Assembly (NCBI RefSeq): GCF_002020135.1
Contig: NZ_MPZS01000001.1
Coordinates: 496,001 to 560,000, forward strand
Direction: 5' to 3'
From: Thioclava marina
GTDB lineage: Bacteria; Pseudomonadota; Alphaproteobacteria; Rhodobacterales; Rhodobacteraceae
Length of the DNA stretch: 64,000 nt
Shown here: piece after piece, positions 33,342 to 41,511 of the stretch
How the letters are laid out: every line of letters starts with the position of its first letter
How positions within the stretch are numbered: the first letter of the stretch is position 1
Made by a program: the position numbers and the translations under genes
Notes under the pieces: model-generated
Told to the model about the DNA's origin: nothing
What the model saw: only the letters and a program-made list of their open reading frames with translations
The model's database searches: none

Positions 33342-34036
33342 GCTGGCTCTCCCCCTCCGACTGGCAGGCGGTCGCGCTCTCGCTGAAGGTGGCGGGCTGG
33401 GCGACGGCGCTCTCGCTGCCGCCGGGGGTGTTCATGGCCTATGCGCTGGCGCGCTGGCGGTTTCCGGGGCGCGGGCTTGTCAACGGGGTCGTGCATCTGC
33501 CGCTGATCCTGCCGCCCGTCGTCACCGGCTACCTGCTGTTGATCGGCTTCGCACCGAACGGGGTGATCGGGGGAGTGTTGGCAAAGCTCGGGATCACGCT
33601 GGCCTTCACCTGGCGCGGCGCGGCGCTGGCCGCCGCCGTGATGGCCTTTCCGCTGATGGTGCGCGCGATCCGGCTCGCGATCGAGGCGGTGGACCCGAAA
33701 CTCGAAGAGGCCGCCGCCACGCTCGGCGCCTCGCGCCTTTGGGTTTTCGCGACGATCACCCTGCCCCTGATCGTGCCCGGCATCCTCGCCGGTGCGATCA
33801 CCGCCTTCGCCAAGGCGATGGGCGAGTTCGGCGCGACGATCACCTTCGTCTCGAATATCCCCGGCCAGACCCAGACCCTGCCGCTCGCGATCTATTCGCA
33901 GTTGCAGGTGCCGGGCGGCGAGGCGAGCGCTGCGCGGCTCGCCGCAGTCTCGGTGACGCTGGCGCTCGGGGCCCTTCTTGCCTCGGAATGGCTCGCGCGG
34001 CGCATCGCGGCCCGGATCGCGGGAGGAAACGGCTGA
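33338..34036 (+). CDS. modB: Molybdate ABC transporter permease
   Basis: A 232-residue inner-membrane permease with about five helices. The EAA loop that contacts the ATPase reads EEAAATLGASRLWVFATIT, followed by PLIVPGILAGAITAFAKAMGEFG, typical of ModB. It overlaps modA by 4 nt and modC by 1 nt (TGATG), so the three proteins are made in a coupled fashion. Confidence 0.97.
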   Translation: MSWLSPSDWQAVALSLKVAGWATALSLPPGVFMAYALARWRFPGRGLVNGVVHLPLILPPVVTGYLLLIGFAPNGVIGGVLAKLGITLAFTWRGAALAAAVMAFPLMVRAIRLAIEAVDPKLEEAAATLGASRLWVFATITLPLIVPGILAGAITAFAKAMGEFGATITFVSNIPGQTQTLPLAIYSQLQVPGGEASAARLAAVSVTLALGALLASEWLARRIAARIAGGNG

Positions 34037-35115
34037 TGCTCGAGATCGCGCTTCACCATCGCCATACGGGCTTCACGCTGGATATCGGCCTGCGCGCGCC
34101 GGACGGGGTCACGGCCCTGTTCGGCCCCTCGGGCGCGGGCAAGACGACGGTGGTGAACGCGGTTGCGGGCCTCCTGCGCCCCGAGCGTGGCCGGATCGCG
34201 GTCAATGGCGAGGTGCTTCTGGATACCGAGGCCGGGATCTTCCTGCCGCCGCACGCGCGCCGCGTCGGCTATGTCTTTCAGGACGCGCGCCTTTTCCCGC
34301 ATCTGAGCGTGAAATCGAACCTGCTTTACGGGCGGCGCTTCGCCAGCTCGCGCAAGGACGGATCAGAGATCGACCGCATCGTCGAGATGCTCGGCCTCGG
34401 CGCGTTGCTCGAGCGTCGCCCCGCCTCGCTTTCAGGCGGCGAAAAGAGCCGTGTCGCGCTCGGACGGGCGATCCTGTCCAATCCGCGCATGCTGTTGATG
34501 GACGAACCGCTGGCCGCGCTCGACGCGGCGCGCAAAGCCGAAATCCTTCCGTATTTCGAACGCTTACGCGACGAATTTCAACTCCCCATTCTCTATGTCA
34601 GCCACGCCCCGGCGGAGGTCGCCCGCCTCGCCACCACCGTCGCGCTGATCGAAGCGGGACACCTGCGCGGCATCGGACCCGCGCGCGAGATCCTGTCGGA
34701 CCCGAGTCTCGCGCCCGCTCTGGGAATGCGCGAAGCGGGCGCGGTGATCTCGGGCCGTGTGGTGGCGCAGGAAGAGGACGGGCTCGCCCGGATCGAGACG
34801 GCGGGCGGCGAGGTGCTGTTGCCCTACCCCTCGGGCCAACCGGGTCAGGCGCTGCGCCTGCGCATCCATGCGGGCGACGTGACGCTTTCGGTCCCTCGCC
34901 CCGCAGGGCTTTCGGCGCTCAACATCCTGCCCGTGGTGATCAAGCAGATCCGCCCCGCCGACGGCCCGAGCGTTTACCTGCGCCTCGCGCTTGGGGGGGA
35001 ACACCTGCTCGCACGACTCACCACCCGCTCGGTCTCAGCCCTTGGCCTGACCGAGGGAAGGATGTGCCACGCGATCATCAAGGCGATGTCGGTGGCCTCC
35101 GAGGATGTCGGTTAA
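34036..35115 (+). CDS. modC: Molybdate ABC transporter ATP-binding protein
   Basis: A 359-residue ABC ATPase. Walker A is GPSGAGKTT, the Q-loop lies in VGYVFQDARLFPHLSV, the signature is LSGGEKSRVALGRA and Walker B is MLLMDEPLAALD. The C-terminal part (about 290-355, LNILPVVIKQIRPAD) is the MOP/TOBE domain that binds oxyanion and tunes transport. The ATG at 34036 has GGGAGG upstream. Its TAA stop overlaps the stop of the convergent putA gene, leaving no room for a terminator between them. Confidence 0.97.
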   Translation: MLEIALHHRHTGFTLDIGLRAPDGVTALFGPSGAGKTTVVNAVAGLLRPERGRIAVNGEVLLDTEAGIFLPPHARRVGYVFQDARLFPHLSVKSNLLYGRRFASSRKDGSEIDRIVEMLGLGALLERRPASLSGGEKSRVALGRAILSNPRMLLMDEPLAALDAARKAEILPYFERLRDEFQLPILYVSHAPAEVARLATTVALIEAGHLRGIGPAREILSDPSLAPALGMREAGAVISGRVVAQEEDGLARIETAGGEVLLPYPSGQPGQALRLRIHAGDVTLSVPRPAGLSALNILPVVIKQIRPADGPSVYLRLALGGEHLLARLTTRSVSALGLTEGRMCHAIIKAMSVASEDVG

Positions 35116-38100
35116 CCCGCTAGCAGCGCCGCGTTGCCGCCCGCCGCCGTGGTATCGACGCACAGATGCCTCTCGTGGACAACATCGGTCTTCTGCACCG
35201 CACCCGTGGTGAGCGACAGGATCGGGCCGTCGCGCTTCGCGAGCGCCTGCACATAGGCGCGCGGGTCGCCGCCCCACCAGATCACGCCCGCGATATCCGC
35301 AGGCGTTTCAATCGCTTCCGGCGCGATCTTGCCATCGGCCCCGACCGCGATCCCGCCCAGATTCTCGACGGCCTTGATCTGCGCGACCTGCGCAGCTTCC
35401 CCCGGCCCGAGGCACAGGATGGGCCCGCGTGCAAAGCGGCGCAGCGTGTTGGCCTCGCCCGTCGGACCCGGCAGTTCCAGCGTATCGAGCGGCCCCGCAG
35501 ACTCGGCCTTCGCCGCCGCCTTCGCGAGGCGTTTGCGCAGGCTGTCGAGATCGGCCTTGTGGCCCCATTCGCCATCCTTAGCGGGTGCGTCCGGCGCCAG
35601 CGCAAAGCGCGTGAGATACAGCGGCCCTCCCGCTTTCGGCCCCGTGCCCGATAGCCCCTCACCGCCGAAAGGCTGCGAGCCCACGACTGCGCCGATCTGG
35701 TTGCGGTTGACATAGAGGTTGCCGACATGGAGCGCGTCGGTCGCCTCCTGCACCCGGTTGTCGATCCGGCTGTGCAACCCTGCGGTCAGACCGTAGCCGG
35801 TCGCGTTGATCGCCTCGAAGACCTGCTCGATCTCCTCGGCGCGATAGGTCGCGACATGCAGGACCGGGCCGAACACTTCGCGCTCCAGATCGGCGATACC
35901 CGAGACTTTCACCATGGTCGGCGCGATGAAATGTCCCTGCGTGGGGGCGTCGAGCTTGTGCAGCACACGGCCCTCGGCCTCGGCCTGCGCGATATAGGCG
36001 GCGATATCGCCCTGCGCTTCGGCGTCGATCACCGGGCCCACATCGGTGGACAGATGCCACGGATCGCCCAGCGTCAGTTCGTCCATCGCGCCCTTGATCA
36101 TCGCGATCAGCCCCTCGGCCACGTCCTCCTGCACATAGAGGCAACGCAGCGCCGAACAGCGCTGACCCGCCGACTGGAAGGCCGAGGCGATGATGTCGCG
36201 CGTCGCCTGTTCGGGCAGCGCGGTCGAATCCACGATCATTGCGTTCAACCCGCCGGTTTCCGCGATCAGCGGCGCGTGCGGGTCGAGGTTTTCGGCCATC
36301 GCGCGGCGGATCATCTTCGCGGTTTCGGTCGAGCCGGTGAAGGCGACGCCCGCGATTTTCGGGTTGGAGGTCAGCGCGGCGCCGACCGTCTCACCCTGAC
36401 CGGGAAGCAGTTGCAGCACGTCAAGCGGCACGCCCGCCTCATGCATCAAGCGCACGGCGATGGCGGCCACGAGCGGCGTCTGCTCGGCCGGTTTCGCGAT
36501 CACGCCATTGCCCGCGGCCAGCGCCGCCGAGATCTGCCCGGTGAAGATCGCCAGCGGGAAGTTCCACGGGCTGATCGCGGCGAAGATGCCGCGCGGGGTC
36601 GGGTCCTGCTCCTCGGCTTGCGCCGCGTAATAGCGCAGGAAATCAACGGCTTCACGAAGTTCGCCCACGGCGTCGCGCTGGCTCTTGCCCGCTTCCTTGG
36701 CGAGCACGGCGAAGAAGGGCCCGAAGTTTTCCTCATAAAGATCGGCCACGCGGCGCAGGATCGCCGCGCGGTCCAAGACCGGCGCCTGCCAGGCGCGTGC
36801 GGCCTCGATGGCAGAGGCCACGCAGGCCGCGTCGGCCTCGGTAACCTTCGCCACTTCCTCGCCCGTCGCCGGGTTAAGCACCGCGACCGTCTGGCCCGAC
36901 GCCTCGCCCGCGACCAGCGGCCCCGCATCCGGGATCGCCACGTCGCGCGCAGCCTCGATCCGGGCGAGCGTCTCTTCATCGGTCAGGTCGAACCCGGCCG
37001 AGTTGATGCGCCCCTCACCGAAGATGCGCGACGGATGGTGCAGCATCGCCGAGCGTTCCGCATTCGCCAACTGCACGAACGGGTCTTCCGCGATCGTCTC
37101 GGGTGCCACGTCCTCATCGACGATCTGATGCACGAAGGAAGAATTCGCCCCGTTCTCGAGCAGGCGACGCACCAGATAGGCGAGCAGGTCGCGATGCGCG
37201 CCGACGGGGGCGTAGATGCGGCAGCGGGTGCCCTCTTCGCGGTGGACGATCTCGTGCAGACGCTCGCCCATGCCATGCAGGCGCTGGAATTCGAAGGGGC
37301 GGCCCTCGGCCATCTCGAGGATCGCCGCGACCGAATGGGCGTTATGGGTGGCGAATTGCGGATAGATGCGGTCGGTGTAGCTGAAGAGCTTGCGCGCATT
37401 GGCAAGATAGCTGACATCGGTCGCCGCTTTCGTCGTGAACAGCGGGAAATCGGGCAGGCCCTCGACCTGCGCGAGCTTCATCTCGGTGTCCCAATAGGCG
37501 CCCTTCACAAGACGCACCATGATCTTGCGGTCGAGCGTTTCCGCCAGTGCGCCCAGCAAGTCGATCACGAGACCCGCGCGTTTGCCATAGGCCTGCACGA
37601 CCACGCCGAACCCGTCCCAACCGGCCAGCTCGGGGTCCGACAGAACCTCGCGGATGATCTTGAGCGAGAGCACCAGACGATCCTGCTCTTCGGCGTCGAT
37701 ATTGAGGCCCATATTCCCGGCCTTCGCGGCGCGCGCGAGTTCACGCATCACCGGCACGATCTCGGCCATGACGCGGGCTTCCTTGGCGACCTCGTAGCGC
37801 GGATGCAGCGCCGAGAGCTTCACCGAGATGCCGGGGTTTTCCGCAACGGGGCGGGTCTTGCAGACCTGCGCGATCGCCGCGATGGCGTTGGCGTAATCCT
37901 TGGCGTAGCGTTTGGCGTCCGCGGCGGTGCGCGCTGCCTCACCCAGCATGTCGTAGCTGTAGCTATAGCCGCGGTCCTCGAGCTTTTTCGCGCGGGACAG
38001 CGCATTCTCGATCGTCTCGCCGAGGACGAACTGGCGGCCCATCTCCTTCATTGCACGGCTCACGGCAGCGCGGATCACCGGCTCGCCCAACCGGCGGATC

Positions 38101-38531
38101 GCGCCGCGCAGCACGCCCGCCATGCCGGGCTTTTCGTCCTCGAGCACACGGCCCGTGAGCATCAGCGCCCAGGTCGAGGCATTGACCATCGAGGAGGACG
38201 CCGTGCCCATGTGCTTGCCCCAGTCGGAGGGCGCGATCTTGTCCTCGATCAGCGCGTCGATCGTCTCGGCATCGGGCACGCGTAGCATCGCCTCGGCCAG
38301 ACACATCAGCGCCACGCCCTCCTGCGTCGAGAGGCCATATTCAGCGAGGAAATGCTCCATCAGCGTGGGCTTCGCCTCGGAGCGGATGCGGCGCACGAGG
38401 TTCGCGGCACGCCTGGAGATATGCGCGCGGATCGCAGGGACGAGGTCGGCCGTTGCCTGAAGGCGGGCCAGAAGCTCTGCTTCATCGGCGAATTTGGCCT
38501 CGGTGGTGAACGGATCGAAGGAAACGCGCAT
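35112..38531 (-). CDS. putA: Bifunctional proline dehydrogenase / P5C dehydrogenase
   Basis: A 1139-residue enzyme that oxidises proline to glutamate. The proline dehydrogenase barrel includes VKLSALHPRYEVA, GLNIDAEEQDRLVLSL and VRLVKGAYWDTEMK. The aldehyde dehydrogenase part (about 540-980) has SPWNFPLAIFTGQI, GVAFTGSTETA, AETGGLNAMIVD and catalytic Cys792 in QSAGQRCSALR. There is no N-terminal ribbon-helix-helix domain, so it is not itself a repressor. The extra C-terminal 150 residues fit the type B PutA layout. A divergent Lrp-type gene should regulate it. Confidence 0.97.
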   Translation of the reverse strand: MRVSFDPFTTEAKFADEAELLARLQATADLVPAIRAHISRRAANLVRRIRSEAKPTLMEHFLAEYGLSTQEGVALMCLAEAMLRVPDAETIDALIEDKIAPSDWGKHMGTASSSMVNASTWALMLTGRVLEDEKPGMAGVLRGAIRRLGEPVIRAAVSRAMKEMGRQFVLGETIENALSRAKKLEDRGYSYSYDMLGEAARTAADAKRYAKDYANAIAAIAQVCKTRPVAENPGISVKLSALHPRYEVAKEARVMAEIVPVMRELARAAKAGNMGLNIDAEEQDRLVLSLKIIREVLSDPELAGWDGFGVVVQAYGKRAGLVIDLLGALAETLDRKIMVRLVKGAYWDTEMKLAQVEGLPDFPLFTTKAATDVSYLANARKLFSYTDRIYPQFATHNAHSVAAILEMAEGRPFEFQRLHGMGERLHEIVHREEGTRCRIYAPVGAHRDLLAYLVRRLLENGANSSFVHQIVDEDVAPETIAEDPFVQLANAERSAMLHHPSRIFGEGRINSAGFDLTDEETLARIEAARDVAIPDAGPLVAGEASGQTVAVLNPATGEEVAKVTEADAACVASAIEAARAWQAPVLDRAAILRRVADLYEENFGPFFAVLAKEAGKSQRDAVGELREAVDFLRYYAAQAEEQDPTPRGIFAAISPWNFPLAIFTGQISAALAAGNGVIAKPAEQTPLVAAIAVRLMHEAGVPLDVLQLLPGQGETVGAALTSNPKIAGVAFTGSTETAKMIRRAMAENLDPHAPLIAETGGLNAMIVDSTALPEQATRDIIASAFQSAGQRCSALRCLYVQEDVAEGLIAMIKGAMDELTLGDPWHLSTDVGPVIDAEAQGDIAAYIAQAEAEGRVLHKLDAPTQGHFIAPTMVKVSGIADLEREVFGPVLHVATYRAEEIEQVFEAINATGYGLTAGLHSRIDNRVQEATDALHVGNLYVNRNQIGAVVGSQPFGGEGLSGTGPKAGGPLYLTRFALAPDAPAKDGEWGHKADLDSLRKRLAKAAAKAESAGPLDTLELPGPTGEANTLRRFARGPILCLGPGEAAQVAQIKAVENLGGIAVGADGKIAPEAIETPADIAGVIWWGGDPRAYVQALAKRDGPILSLTTGAVQKTDVVHERHLCVDTTAAGGNAALLAG

Positions 38532-38543
38532 CTCTGAACCTCC

Positions 38544-38640
38544 CGGACAGGTTGTTTGTCCGAGGATACGGGATTTCGATTAGGCGTTTTGTCCGATCTT
38601 GATCTACTATCTAGTCGAACAGAACTATTTTCTGGGACAA
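38544..38640. promoter_or_regulatory. putA/Lrp-type regulator intergenic operator cluster
   Basis: The 117-nt gap between the divergent genes holds repeated half-sites: CGGACA-N7-TGTCCG (38544-38562), a second TTTTGTCCGA (38587-38596) spaced about 33 bp from the first TTTGTCCGA, and an inverted TGGGACAA (38633-38640). Such phased repeats are typical of Lrp-family binding regions. Assignment to the adjacent regulator is inference. Confidence 0.55.
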
Positions 38641-38648
38641 TAAAGACG

Positions 38649-39116
38649 ATGAGTGAAGAGCTGGATGCGATCGACAGGCGAATCCTGAAGGAACTGATCG
38701 CCGATGCGCGCCTGCCAGTGGCCGAGCTCGCGCGTCGCGTGGGCCTGTCGAAGACCCCAGTCGCCGCCCGGATCAAGCAGATGGAGGAAAGCGGGCTGAT
38801 CAAAGGCTACCGCGCGATGATCTCTCCGATGAAGCTGGGTCTCAGCCATGTCACCTATATCGAATTGCGCTTGAGCGACACACGAGAGAGCGCGCTCAAG
38901 GCATTCAACGCGGCGGTGCGCGCGATCCCCGAGGTGGAGGAATGCTACATGATCGCGGGCGGCTTCGATTACCTCGTGAAGATCCGCGCCCGCGACATGG
39001 CCGATTACCGGCGCATCATGGCCGAGGAACTCTCGACCCTGCCCCATGTGCATTCCTCCTCGAGCTATGTCGCGATGGAGACGGTGGTGGAGAACAGCGC
39101 ACCACCGCTGGAGTAA
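38649..39116 (+). CDS. putR: Lrp/AsnC-family transcriptional activator of proline use (PutR-like)
   Basis: A 155-residue Lrp-type regulator. The N-terminal winged helix has LDAIDRRILKELIADARLP and the recognition part LARRVGLSKTPVAARIKQME; the C-terminal RAM domain has VEECYMIAGGFDYLVKIRARD. It is divergent from putA, the position of PutR in Rhodobacter and Agrobacterium, where it activates putA in response to proline. The ATG at 38649 is the family start; an upstream frame extension is not protein-like. Confidence 0.93.
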   Translation: MSEELDAIDRRILKELIADARLPVAELARRVGLSKTPVAARIKQMEESGLIKGYRAMISPMKLGLSHVTYIELRLSDTRESALKAFNAAVRAIPEVEECYMIAGGFDYLVKIRARDMADYRRIMAEELSTLPHVHSSSSYVAMETVVENSAPPLE

Positions 39117-39276
39117 CCCGGAGGGCCGCGCCCGATCGCCGGGTGGGGCGGGAAATTCGCTGAGGGCTTCCTTGGCACGGGGCGACCAGCCCCGGGCCGC
39201 GCCCGACCTCCCCCACGGGGAGGGCGCATTGGTGATGTCAGTGCGCGTTCAAGCGACCTTCGGGCTTTTGAGATAA

Positions 39277-39335
39277 AGCGATGACCACACGCGTAGCGAC
39301 CGCCCTCCCATGGCTCGGGCGGGCCCCTCATCGCT
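39277..39335. other. Nested inverted-repeat element between putR and the 5'-nucleotidase-like gene
   Basis: AGCGATGA (39277-39284) pairs with TCATCGCT (39328-39335), enclosing an inner pair CCGCCC (39300-39305) and GGGCGG (39317-39322). The 289-nt gap also holds two copies of GGGCCGCGCCCGA (39123 and 39194). No gene is supported. The element could be a two-way termination region or a structured RNA; I cannot tell which. Confidence 0.4.
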
Positions 39336-39356
39336 AAAGTCCGTCCGCACCGCAGC

Positions 39357-39384
39357 AAAAAAGGCGGCAGGTTTCCCCGCCGCC
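39357..39384 (-). terminator. Rho-independent terminator after the 5'-nucleotidase-like gene
   Basis: On the minus strand GGCGGCGGGG and CCTGCCGCC pair around AAA and run into TTTTTT (39362-39357). It begins 22 nt after the stop codon at 39406. Confidence 0.92.
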
Positions 39385-39405
39385 CCTGATCCGATCAGGA
39401 CGCGA

Positions 39406-40926
39406 TCACTCGCCCTGTTTCTTGATCCGGCCGTCGATCTTGGGCGCGACGGTCTTCTGGGTCTCGATATAGGTGATCACGTCATTGGCCATCAGGTTGC
39501 CGTTACCCGCGTTCACGATGACCTTGCCGCCGCCGAGCGCGGTATAGCCGTCGCCGCCGCCGAGCATGTAATCGTTGGTCGCGACCTTGTAGACCTTGTT
39601 GATGTCGAGCGGCGCGCCGCCCACGGTCACGGAAACCACGCGCGAGCCAGCCGGGGCCGAGGCGTCATAGACCACATCCATGCCGGCGATCTGCGGGAAG
39701 CGGCCTGCGCCCTTTTCAACCTGGCTGAAACCGTTCTCCAGCGCGGACAGAAGCTGCGAGCCGGGGATTTCGGTCACGACGGTCTTGTTGCCGAAGGGCA
39801 GCTCGGTCAGCACGTCCTTGCGGGTCAACTGGTGGCCCGCGTCATAGGTGGTATCGCCGCGAATGCCGCCGCCATTGATCAGCGTCACATCGGCCTTGGT
39901 CGCCGCAAGAAGTGCATCGGCGATCAGGTCGCCCATCGTGCTCTCTTCCGAGCGCACCACGTTGCGACGCGAATCGAGCGCGGTCTCGGAGGTGCCGATG
40001 ACCTGGCCGAGATTGTCGTCGAGCTGCTTCTTGAAGCCGTTCACCAGCTCCATCGATTCCGGGTCGGGCGTGACGGTCGCGGTGTCGATCCAGCGGAAGG
40101 TCGGCTCCCAGCTGATCTTGCGCTTGCCGTCCTTCTCGGAGATCTCGACGGTCAGGTCGAGCGGTTGCAGATAGCGCGCGTCGATCGAGGTCTCCACGTA
40201 AGCCGTGATGCCATCGTAGAACATCGCGTTGAGGTGGTCGTCGCCCGACATGATGACGTCGAAATCATGGCTCGCGATCAATTCGCGGTCGTTCGACATG
40301 TCGGTCTGCACCACGCCGATCACCAGATCCGCCCCGTCCTCGCGCGCTTTCTTGGCCGCAGCGATGGCGGTCTCGACGGTGGGCTGGAACTTCAGATCGC
40401 CGGAATTCGCGACCTCGGGCGTGGTGTCCTGCGCGACCGGGATCAGCGCGACCTTGAGGCCGGCGATCTCTTTCATCATGACGCCGCCAAGGCCCTGAAT
40501 GGGCGAGCCGTCGGCTTGGGTGATGTTGATCGCGGCCCAGGGATAATTGGACACTGCCATCTTCTGCTCGAAGTTTTCCGGGCCGAAGTCGAACTCGTGG
40601 TTGCCGGGAACGGCGATGTCGAAGGGCACGAGGTTCGTCAGGTCGATCGTGTTCTGACCCTCGTCGATCCCTGACAGCAGCGAGGGCGAAAGCATGTCGC
40701 CATCGAAGACGTAAAGCGTGTTGGGGTTGTTGGCGCGCTCGGCCTTGGCCACCGCATTGAGCCGCGCGAAACCGCCGCTCTCGCCGTCCCCGTCGAAATT
40801 ATAGATATCGCCGACGCCGAGAATGGTGAGCTTCACGGTCTCGGCCTGCACCGGCGCGCTGGCCATGAGGCCGGTCATGGCAGCCCCGAGCAACAGGGCG
40901 GTGAGACGGCGCTTGAAATCGGACAT
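39406..40926 (-). CDS. Exported 5'-nucleotidase/metallophosphatase-like protein with altered metal site
   Basis: A 506-residue periplasmic protein of the UshA/5'-nucleotidase family: signal peptide (residues 1-28, ending PVQAE), N-terminal metallophosphatase domain (30-280) and C-terminal nucleotide-binding domain (310-490, with LINGGGIRGDTTYD, ELPFGNKTVV and LGGGDGY). Motif I, normally DxH, reads VGDIYNF (Asp40, Tyr42); the usual LSH position reads VVQTD; the usual GGHxH reads SGDDH. GDM and GNHEFDFG are intact. Three expected metal-binding histidines are therefore missing, so catalysis by the usual two-metal mechanism is doubtful. The start at 40926 precedes the signal peptide. Confidence 0.85.
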   Translation of the reverse strand: MSDFKRRLTALLLGAAMTGLMASAPVQAETVKLTILGVGDIYNFDGDGESGGFARLNAVAKAERANNPNTLYVFDGDMLSPSLLSGIDEGQNTIDLTNLVPFDIAVPGNHEFDFGPENFEQKMAVSNYPWAAINITQADGSPIQGLGGVMMKEIAGLKVALIPVAQDTTPEVANSGDLKFQPTVETAIAAAKKAREDGADLVIGVVQTDMSNDRELIASHDFDVIMSGDDHLNAMFYDGITAYVETSIDARYLQPLDLTVEISEKDGKRKISWEPTFRWIDTATVTPDPESMELVNGFKKQLDDNLGQVIGTSETALDSRRNVVRSEESTMGDLIADALLAATKADVTLINGGGIRGDTTYDAGHQLTRKDVLTELPFGNKTVVTEIPGSQLLSALENGFSQVEKGAGRFPQIAGMDVVYDASAPAGSRVVSVTVGGAPLDINKVYKVATNDYMLGGGDGYTALGGGKVIVNAGNGNLMANDVITYIETQKTVAPKIDGRIKKQGE

Positions 40927-41128
40927 TTCTGTCTCCCTGCGATTGGTTATGAATCCTTCCACCCGCTCAGACCAAAGGGTGTGGCGCGGGCCGCGGGGCA
41001 ATGATTAGCCATCTCCGAAAATGGCGCAAACCTCTTCTGAGGCTACCCTTGCGTTAACAACCGCGTGCACGGCGAAAAGCGACGGCGAATGCGACGGGGC
41101 GGCGGCAAGCGCCGATCCGCAAGAAACC

Positions 41129-41437
41129 TCAGCCGATTTTGACGAGATCATTATGCACAGTCGGTTCAATCTCGCTCATGCAGCCTTCGAGGATGCTCAG
41201 CCCCTTGGGCCTTTTCTCACGGTAGCGGATGATCTTCTTGAGTTCGGGAAAATGGGACCAGTCCCAGCTTGAATAGCTTCCGCCCGCGACACAGGCGATC
41301 TGACGCATGGTAAAGCCGAAACGGTCCTCGCAGACGACCTCGACGATGGTGCCGACGCGCACCGGGCAGCCCTTTCCATCGTGTCGGATCCACGGGCCCC
41401 AGTCATCTTCGCCCGGATCGGATGATCGTGCCGACAT
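41129..41437 (-). CDS. Small hypothetical protein downstream of the GTPase operon
   Basis: A 102-residue soluble protein starting MSARSSDPGEDDWGPW, with the segment DGKGCPVRVGTIVEVVCEDR, which suggests a small beta-barrel, and an aromatic cluster YSSWDWSHF. I do not recognise a characterised family. The ATG at 41437 is preceded by a good GGGGGAAAGAG site. It lies 74 nt downstream of the last GTPase gene on the same strand and could be the final gene of that operon, but no link in function is visible. Confidence 0.6.
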   Translation of the reverse strand: MSARSSDPGEDDWGPWIRHDGKGCPVRVGTIVEVVCEDRFGFTMRQIACVAGGSYSSWDWSHFPELKKIIRYREKRPKGLSILEGCMSEIEPTVHNDLVKIG

Positions 41438-41511
41438 CTCTTTCCCCCAGATCTTTGCAACACCCCCAAGTGCCGGGCCAGGGACCGCGCATCACCGCAG
41501 CCGATCTCGGC

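Noticed and set aside
35727-38285. 852-codon plus-strand frame opposite putA
   Set aside because: Antisense of PutA, whose domains and catalytic residues are intact; no ribosome site or recognisable domain on the plus strand.
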